Shown here in pieces: positions 56,983 to 64,000 of a stretch of 64,000 nucleotides of DNA; position 1 is the stretch's first letter; every line of letters starts with the position of its first letter. Position numbers and translations under genes: made by a program. Below the pieces are notes generated by a model, which was not told where the DNA came from, did not search any database, and worked only from the letters and a program-made list of their open reading frames with translations. Source of the stretch: Absidia repens (Eukaryota; Mucoromycota; Mucoromycetes; Mucorales; Cunninghamellaceae); assembly GCA_002105175.1 (NCBI GenBank), contig MCGE01000011.1, positions 496,001-560,000 on the forward strand, in the 5' to 3' direction.

Positions 56983-57846
56983 ATATCAATGCAATCCAAT
57001 GTCCGCTTTGCGTCAATTATCGTTAGGGCCATTATTTAAATGAAAAATCTCCCATAAACATATGCTCCTGAAGAAACAAATAGAGCCATTGTTCGCCCGC
57101 CCGCCCCAAAAAAAATCTCGAAACTAACAGTGTTGGTAACGAAATGTGTGACGAACATTTATTGTGGCCCCATTTTAGTAGATCAGAACCCCCCATTGCC
57201 CAGAAATTTTTGTCTTCAACACTTATAAATCAGGAGCTTCCAATGGTATGAGGATAATGGTCATCTTTTCAAATGCCAAGTGTCGTCAGAAAAGAAAAAA
57301 AAAATTGGTAAATAGTCAATTTTTTTTGTTTTTATCAAGGCGATGATTGTTTGATTTTTTTTTTTTTTTTGTCGTTCATGTAATCGGATAATGAATATCA
57401 GAAACACGTGTCAATCCATCTCTTGTGATGATGTTGCTGACATACTATATTTTTGTTTTGGATTCCCTGATTGAAGTAAAACATCTTCCAGAGTGATCAT
57501 AAGTCTACCCATTGACATCGTTTGATTTTAATAAATATGGGTGAAGAGGACTAAACAGATGATGATAGAGGAATCAAGTAGCCTTGCATCCTTCTTCAAA
57601 AACAAGTATAACTATAATCACTGTTTTCGTAATATAATATATAATCAGCACAATAAAAGAAAAAGCATATAGAATGAAGTGTAAAAAATTTATTATGTTC
57701 AAAAAATCATTGATTCTATTGTATGTATTGCGTATAAGTAATAATGATAATATATATATATATATATAGGCGTGTATATGTGTGAGTGAGTGAGTGTGAG
57801 TCTAAACTATAGAAATCGTTGGGGAAGTGAGTGTGCTTCGTCTAAA
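56872..57846. other. intergenic, 975 bp
   Basis: Upstream region of SSU72 with two A-runs (about 56900-56919 and A35 at 56946-56980), then AT-rich sequence, a TA repeat at about 57752-57768 and the start of a 40-bp tandem duplication that reaches the 3' end of the FIT2 gene. No gene-quality frame. Confidence 0.45.
56946..56980. repeat. A35 homopolymer upstream of SSU72
   Basis: Thirty-five consecutive A, 75-109 bp upstream of the SSU72 start codon. Confidence 0.9.
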
Positions 57847-58735
57847 CTATAGGGATCGTGGAGGCAATCCAATGGCCGGGAGGTTTGGGAAAAGACCTAG
57901 GTACTACGGATTGCAAGATGAAACAGAGAAATATATTAATATTTTGATTAGTATGTACATAATACAAAGGCTGCATCGCCTATTTTTAACTTACGAGGGA
58001 TGCCCAACCAAGAATACCAAAAACAGTGCCCGATAAAAGTTCAAAATGGCCATGGAAGTAGATTGCAGTCATCACCAACATCCACCACCACAAGACAAGC
58101 AGAGCCATGACAGTGCACAGTGAATACCAGGCGGAAGGTTGAGACCGTTTGAGTTGAGTGGCAGAAGGAATCGAGTAAAACAACCATGAGAGCTCTTCCC
58201 AGAGGAACAGACTGGCGTGAATGAGCATGACGCAGTGACCAGAGACGTCATGACCGCCGGACCATTTTCCACCCAGTTGACGACAAGTTGACTGACGGAA
58301 TGTTTGAGATAACAATAATGTAAGCTGTTGTTCTTGAGCGTCTATAGTTTCATCCTTGGCTCCAGCAAGATCAAGACCATCGACTGTAAGAGGTGCACAG
58401 CTACCACCGGTGGCCACATACACACGATCGATGAAGCTAGGACCCAAAAGCCATTGAGTCATCACATACCAGTACAAAGTGACACAGGTAAAACGATAAA
58501 TAGACCGAGTTATTTGTTGGGTAGACCATCGTTTGTTGAGAATAAAGTAAACGTAGCATCCATAAATCACTGTCACCCAGAACCAACCTTTTTTGATAAA
58601 GAAGGTATTGAAGATATTGCCCTTGGTGCTAAAGTAAGTTTGCGGTGGGGAGAATACATCTGAATATAGAAACGCTATAAAGACACTAAGAATATAGAAT
58701 GCCACAGAGACCTTTTGATGTGGCTCCAGTGCCAT
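57847..58735 (-). CDS. FIT2: FIT2 family fat storage-inducing membrane protein (acyl-CoA diphosphatase)
   Basis: Exon 1 is 58735-57995. A GTAAGT donor follows directly, and a CCGTAG acceptor leads to exon 2, 57903-57847; 265 residues. If unspliced, the protein would end four residues into the intron (249 residues). The sequence has about six hydrophobic segments. The FIT2 signatures are CRQLGGKWSGGHDVSGHCVM, with the first catalytic His, FLWEELSW, and MTAIYFHGHFELLSGTVFG, with the second His. The exon 2 product (LYLGLFPNLPAIGLPPRSL) resembles the proline-rich end of other FIT2 proteins, which supports the splice. The enzyme acts in the ER, cleaving acyl-CoA and supporting lipid droplet formation; yeast relatives are Scs3 and Yft2. 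Divergent from WDR89. Confidence 0.85.
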
Positions 58736-58898
58736 TTTGTGTACGATGGGATAATAAAGATGGAAAGAGAAATGGCGGAAGGAGCGAGAAAAAGTGAGTT
58801 TATAGCATTTCGGATTTTCAATTCCCGAATTTGGTGGACGAGTTGAAACAAAAAGTTTTTTTTTTTTTTTCATTCTTTTTTATTATTATTTTACCACC
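58736..58898. promoter_or_regulatory. 163-bp divergent promoter between FIT2 and WDR89
   Basis: The two start codons are 163 bp apart. A near-palindromic element lies in the middle at 58811-58827 (CGGATTTTCAATTCCCG); each arm reads as a CGG-type element toward the opposite gene, 76 bp from FIT2 and 72 bp from WDR89. Confidence 0.55.
58811..58827. promoter_or_regulatory. near-palindromic CGG-type element
   Basis: CGGATTTTCAATTCCCG on the plus strand; the reverse strand reads CGGGAATTGAAAATCCG. Centered between two divergent genes, so it may serve both. Function inferred. Confidence 0.4.
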
Positions 58899-60248
58899 AT
58901 GGTGACAGTTGGCGTTAACAATGAGATGCTACCACAGTATCAACTAGTGCGTAGTATGAACTTTGGTTGGCAAGATCAATACGTGTTTGATGTCACTGCA
59001 AACAGTCAATATGCTATTGCCTCGGCGTCCGACAACATGATCCGCCTCTACGACCTCTCGACGTTACAACCAGCCACTACTTTGTCATTCCATCAACAGC
59101 GTATCTCCAAAATAAAACTATTCAACGATCAGTATCTCTTTTCCGCTTCGGAAGATGGTAAGCTGGCTCGCTGGGATTTACGAACAAGTACTTCACCTGT
59201 CCAAGTCTTCAACTGTAAGTAACAAAACGGATAGCTAATTTTAACGTGAGGAGGACGGTAGTATTAATGTCTCGTTTCACTCCCCTCCCCTTTTTTTTTA
59301 ATTCACTATAGATGAACGACCACTCTCTGCATTTGATGTCAACTGCAATGATTCAATGGCTGTCGTTGGTACCCTGAACGAAGATGTGGTGCAAGCTGCG
59401 GAACTGGGCTTTTTTGATACTCGGCAAACACGACTTATTCACAAGTTTGAAGAATCACACAGTGACGATGTTACTGAAGTAAGTCCGCAACAGTTATTAT
59501 GATGATCTGACTTGACTTAACTCCCTTCCTTTTTTTTTTTTTTTTTCTTATGTGTATGTTAGATTCAATGCCACCCAACGATTCCCTCTCAGTTGATTTC
59601 AGGCTCTACTGACGGATTGATTAATAGCTATGATGTCTCCGAATTTGATGAAGAAGAGGCGCTTTTGGCTGTGGTGAACTCCGGATCGTCAGTCAACAAG
59701 ACCGGTTACTTTGGTCCAAATGCTGAATACCTATTCTGTTTGACTCACTTGGAAACATTCTCTTTGCATACACTCGAAGTAAGATAAGAGAGGGTTTAAG
59801 GGGGGGGGAGTGCTGGGAGTGTAGTCATGAGATTTCGAAACGGGTTCTTTAACGATCATGTTTATGATTACCTCATCTTGCTCAGGGCGACTTATTATGT
59901 GATTACGGACAATTGAAGCAATTGGAAGGCGTGGACTTTGCTATTGATTGCAATTATGACCCAAACACCCAACAACTCTATCTAGAAACAGGAACGAATA
60001 GGTAAGAAAGGAAAAAAGGACTCGGATGGGAAGGAAGCATCATACTCAAAGTTTGTTTTTATTTATTTTGTCCCATCAGTGGATCTATCAACATCTTCCA
60101 AGTGAACATTGATGAATTACAGTTATGCCAGTCTTTACATGCTCAAGGCGGTCATACGGATGTTGTAAGATCGCTTTATTGGAATCATGCGACTCAGAGT
60201 ATATTGACCGGTGGCGAAGATGGTATCATGTGCGCTTGGCAAGGCTAA
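58899..60248 (+). CDS. WDR89: WD40 repeat protein, WDR89-like
   Basis: Five exons: 58899-59214, 59312-59478, 59563-59778, 59886-60001, 60080-60248; 327 residues. Repeats are recognizable by their ends: YAIASASDNMIRLYDL, YLFSASEDGKLARWDL, LISGSTDGLINSYDV and a last repeat HTDVVRSLYWNHATQS followed by ILTGGEDGIMCAWQ. An intermediate block (GFFDTRQTRLIHKFEESHSD) and the sequence order fit the WDR89 family of about 380 residues; the fungal form is a single short propeller. The function of WDR89 is poorly defined; it is likely a scaffold. It shares the 163-bp promoter region with FIT2. Confidence 0.85.
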
Positions 60249-61212
60249 TCAATTAGATGAAAAATATGCGTATAACCCCCTTCCCCATCCCCCTCCCTTT
60301 GGTGTTAGTTTGATAGTACAACATTTGTAAATAGTACAACAATTAGACTTTTAGATCCTACTTCCTTTTAATAAAGTGTGATGACTTTTGTCCTTTTTTT
60401 TATTATTATTATTTGATTTAATATTTGATGTGTATTCCACAGATTTACCCTTCCCCTTATCCCGCTTACCCTCCTTTAACGTTTGCATGATCATGCCCTG
60501 ACAACGAACAGGAAAAAATAATAAAGCATGGTAGAAACTAGGTGGCTGTTCAAACATGCAAGATGTGATCCGAAATCATCAAATTTTTTGAATGTGGCAA
60601 GAACTCAAAAACCAATCCCTTACACAAGATACCATTCAATGAATCATTGGCTGGATTTAATCATAGTAGTCGCATAGAAGCGGATAGTAGTAGACATTAT
60701 CCAAACATCATCTTTAATAAAACAACGTGTCTTTTTATTCAATTCATAAACATCAAAGGGTTTTTCATTTCCCTCAATAAACAAAAACTTGTATTCAGTA
60801 CAATAAAAAAAAAGTAGTAGGCCTTTTTACTCAATACTTCAATTTGATATCAATGGGTCTAGTATTTACAAAACAAATTGAAGGAGATTTTTGTATTCCG
60901 CATAGTAACAACAATAGCAACATATTGAGTCCTTTTTTTTCAATAAAACAACGAATTTTTATTCAATAAAATAATGTGGTAAAATTGATTCTATATTAAT
61001 GACCTAATGATGATTGAAGAGTGAGGGGTGATTTGAGCTAACTATTATGAAGATAAATAAAATGAGGACGAGAGATTAGAGGGGGGTAATGATAAAGACA
61101 TGAAAAATAATAAAAAGTAAAATGTAGAGCTAAATAGGGAAGGAAGAGGTATGGTGAATAAAAACAAGAGCGAGATGGTGTGTGTGTGTGAGGAGCGGGA
61201 TGAGGTGAAATC
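60249..61212. other. intergenic between convergent WDR89 and SUR2, 964 bp
   Basis: 3' regions of both genes. The sequence TTTTTTATTCAAT...AAC with a CAATAAAACAACG word occurs twice (about 60709-60745 and 60930-60965), a small local repetition. No coding exon is supported. Confidence 0.45.
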
Positions 61213-62327
61213 CTAGTTTGTTTTGGTTGATTTTGAAGGACGGGTATTATTTGTCATTTCAGTGCCCAATAATTTGTCCCAGAAGGTGAAGAATGGTTGA
61301 GAGAAGTTGGTCTTGATGCCCCAGGCTTGATGATGAATGTCGTGACTAGATTAAGAATACAAAACAAAGAAGATTAGCGAATAATCAGCGATTAAAATAA
61401 TTTTTTACGACTTACTACTTGACATTGTTCCCAAATAAGAATTGGAAAGGATTCCAAGGAAGATAATATCCACAATGATCATCAACTATGTGATAATAAG
61501 AAGGGTAGATTAGTACATTGGAAAAGGTCCATATCCATCATTACTAGCTCTCCTTACCAGTTTTCAAAGTTGAAAAAGTGAAGAATATCATGCTCATGCG
61601 CGGGGTCATACGAGTCAATTCGAAAGCAAGGGTTGCACCGAGACTATCTAATAAGAAACCTTCCACTGGGTGATTGTACAGAGCTCCAAAGGCATAAGGG
61701 ACGTATAATCGATGATGATGCGAATGGAAGTGCTTGTATAAAAATTTGTTTAAATGGAATAGTCGATGTAAAAAGTATTGGTGAGTATCCATGATGATCC
61801 TATTTTCAAATAATCAGTTAGTTCATATTATAGTTCAAAAGTATGTATACGGCTTACATAGCAGCAAAGAATTGAATACCGGGAATAACGATCCAGTAGA
61901 GAGCGTTGGCAATATCCAAAGCTAGTGTAAGCTGACGGTCATAATTGGAAGAGGTGAAAGTGGAGACCAGTTTTAAAGAGTATGAGACAAGACGACCTAA
62001 AGATTGTTCTTGTTGAGTTGTCATCATTTGAGGGGTAATAGGATGGAGGACGAGAGATCCAAGGACGACTTGAATGAATTGCTGTAGAGTGACCATAGCT
62101 AATACACGTTTGACGGTCACTCTGTTTCGTTTATCGCTGTCTTCAGGAGTATGGATACGATATTGTTCAAAGTAGGGTATTTCAGCCATCATCAAAAAAT
62201 GGAAGAGCATGCTATAAATCCAATAAGCAGCAATGGGTACCCATAAAGCTAAGATTTCATCAGCCCAAGGATCCTTTTGGATAGAGTTGTAAGATGTAGA
62301 TAGTTTTTTCAAGATGATATCCAACAT
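61213..62327 (-). CDS. SUR2: sphingolipid C4-hydroxylase (SUR2-like fatty acid hydroxylase)
   Basis: Four exons on the minus strand: 62327-61858, 61799-61558, 61485-61416, 61345-61213; 304 residues. After hydrophobic N-terminal segments (LWVPIAAYWIYSMLFHFLMM) come the diiron histidine clusters of the membrane hydroxylases: HRLFH (168-172), HFHSHHH (180-186) and HDIHHQ (262-267). The context FAAMIIMDTHQYFLHRLFHL and NHPVEGFLLDSLGA matches yeast Sur2, which hydroxylates carbon 4 of dihydrosphingosine or dihydroceramide to give phytosphingolipids. Located in the ER membrane. A CGG-type element is present about 108 bp upstream. Other sterol desaturase-like families have the same histidine boxes but fit the remaining sequence less well. 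Confidence 0.93.
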
Positions 62328-62690
62328 TTTAAATGAAAAAGGAATACAACAACAGAGTTTGACTGTTGAGAAAGAAAAAAAGGTACACAAAAATAAAAAA
62401 CAAAAAAATAAATTCAATTACCGCGCTCCGTAGCCGGAATTGAAATTTGTCGGGGAGGGCATCCTTACTACTTTTTTTAAACATCTTCCTATAAGTTATA
62501 TCAACATCAAGCAAAACAAATAAAAAGAAATACTGATGACTTGACTTGGTTGTCTGTTTTTCATAAATATATATCAAAAGAAATATGGCATTTACTGAAG
62601 CGAAGCTATTATAATATATTGATAGAAGCAATTGAAATCAATCAATCAACTTGACTGCGGAGTGAGTACAAAACTACTGATTACAGTAAA

Positions 62691-62723
<33 letters not shown>

Positions 62724-64000
62724 ACATAAAATACTGGTTCATCATCCGAAAATTCATGTCAATAGAAACAGTACATTCACTTCTTGAAAACAATTCTCCA
62801 ATATGTATTCCTTGTACCCAAATCGTTGGTTAAAGGCCTTGATATTAGTACCATACTACTCTTAGTATAGTTTTAGTGATTTAACCTAGTGTAGTATTGC
62901 TTATTATTAATTACATATGAAATAGAAAGCGTTCCTTGTATCCCTACAATTATATGGTATCATATCATATGTATTTTGTGGAGTTGCCAAAACAATTGCG
63001 CCTACCATCGAATTCAAAAAACTTGTGACGGCATGCGAGCACAAAGGACTTTCTGGTTCATAACATATGATTTTGACGGCAGCTGTCGACAATACAAACG
63101 CTCACATTCCCGGCTAATTATCCCTCCGGACTACAATCTATATAAAATTATTGCATGTAATGATTTACCTAAAACGGCTTACAATGCACTACATACAGTC
63201 ATAGCACGATATAAAAAGCTATGAATATCATGAAACAAATAGACAAGTCTGTTTGAGAAAGTGGTTTATACACCAATTTATAAATAATTGCAATGATCAA
63301 CTAGTCATTTTTATGATATTGATACTATTATATCATATATAGACCAACTGGAGTTTTTAAGTCCGCTTTATAAGAAGAAAAATACAGTACTGTAGTGTGT
63401 ACCTTGGCGCTCGAGAAATCATCATGAAAATTGATTAATTGCATCCATTTAGGGAAAGAAAACTTGGGAATAGAAGTCACATAGTAATTTGGATCAAGTG
63501 AACATGGGAAGCACACATCCTCCATTTTATTTTCATTTATTTTTTATTTTTACTCCTTGGTGCGAAGTTGTTCAGGGTCTCGTAAGGATATAAAATCATA
63601 AATGCTTTATTTGAAGCACCGCCGAAGCTTGCATGAAAAGGTAAAGGCATATTTTAATATGTAAGGACACATACTACATGCATAGAGCACATAGTTGAAG
63701 GATTATCATAAAATAAAATGGCTGTAATGATCGTGATATCATAAAATAAAGACAGCATATGACTATCACCATGATTTTGGCATAATATGCAGGGTGGTGT
63801 CCAGTCAAATCCTTTGAAATAGAACATACTATATTGTACAGACCTGATCTGTACGTTCTATGATGAGTATAGTACAGTTTATCTAGTTCTGATATAGGGG
63901 GACAAACAGATACCAGTCAAGTTTCATTCACTATTATAGGCAGAAAGAAAAAGGTAACCTCCTTCATATGGTTTTTTTTGCGTTTTGGATTAGTGGGTTT
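62328..64000. other. 1.7 kb at the window end, no supported gene
   Basis: Begins with the upstream region of SUR2 (CGG-type element at 62435-62448), followed by a T30 run (about 62693-62722). Between 62.9 and 63.5 kb there are short minus-strand frames (62907-63092, 63328-63525) with protein-like composition but no family signature and no convincing way to splice them together. The remainder is AT-rich. Confidence 0.4.
62435..62448 (+). promoter_or_regulatory. candidate upstream element CGGAATTGAAATTT
   Basis: It is about 108 bp before the SUR2 start, followed by GTCGGGG. The AAAATTGTCGGGG word also occurs in the fibrillarin upstream region (minus strand, near 20235). Confidence 0.35.

Noticed and set aside
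62907..63525. Minus-strand frames suggesting a spliced gene at the window end
   Set aside because: I could not find donor and acceptor pairs that join them in frame, and no family motif is visible.
1..64000. tRNA, rRNA, CRISPR or bacterial/viral elements
   Set aside because: No T-loop-like box B words in a tRNA context, no rRNA segments, no regularly spaced repeats, and no viral or bacterial genes were recognized by eye.

Overview
The window is nuclear DNA of a filamentous fungus, most likely an early-diverging one (Mucoromycota, probably Mucorales). The reasons are many short GT-AG introns (about 50-130 bp), AT-rich spacers with long A/T homopolymers, fungal-type enzymes (AroQ-type chorismate mutase, PAS kinase, SUR2 hydroxylase), and a full FANCD2 gene plus an SREBP-like factor with predicted membrane segments. 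FANCD2 is absent from the model Dikarya yeasts. The phylum is inference; no rRNA, tRNA or mitochondrial marker was seen.

Layout. 0-10 kb: start of an O-fucosyltransferase-like gene (cut by the window edge), a CREB-like bZIP factor, a 3 kb gene-poor stretch with repeat copy 1, a Ser-rich single-pass membrane protein, cyclin L and an SREBP-like bHLH factor. 10-17 kb: a 27-exon FANCD2 gene. 17.8-22 kb: a small 67-aa gene, fibrillarin divergent from a DUF2462/UPF0390-type protein, and an acidic/basic unknown protein. 22.8-28 kb: a protein with a DOC-like C-terminus, chorismate mutase with an apparent one-base frameshift, and a short Vps39-C-terminus-like gene, also with an apparent one-base frameshift. 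28-31 kb: gene-poor, repeat copy 2. 31-43 kb: PAS kinase, an unknown protein, phosphoserine aminotransferase, pyruvate kinase and the RWD protein Gir2. 43-54 kb: MON2, a second bZIP factor and a BRCT protein. 54-56 kb: gene-poor, repeat copy 3. 56-62 kb: SSU72, FIT2, WDR89 and SUR2. The last 1.6 kb has no gene I can support.

Exon structures were worked out by hand from splice signals, frame continuity and recalled family sequences. For the multi-exon genes the exon lengths sum to a multiple of three, except the two frameshifted genes, which each fall one base short. The genes do not form a cluster with one function. The clearest joint signals are two divergent pairs (fibrillarin/DUF2462, both apparently nucleolar or ribosome-related, and FIT2/WDR89), a recurrent CGG..TT.AAA-type sequence often about 35-110 bp upstream of start codons, and a three-copy dispersed repeat of about 0.5 kb that occupies the three largest gene-poor stretches.
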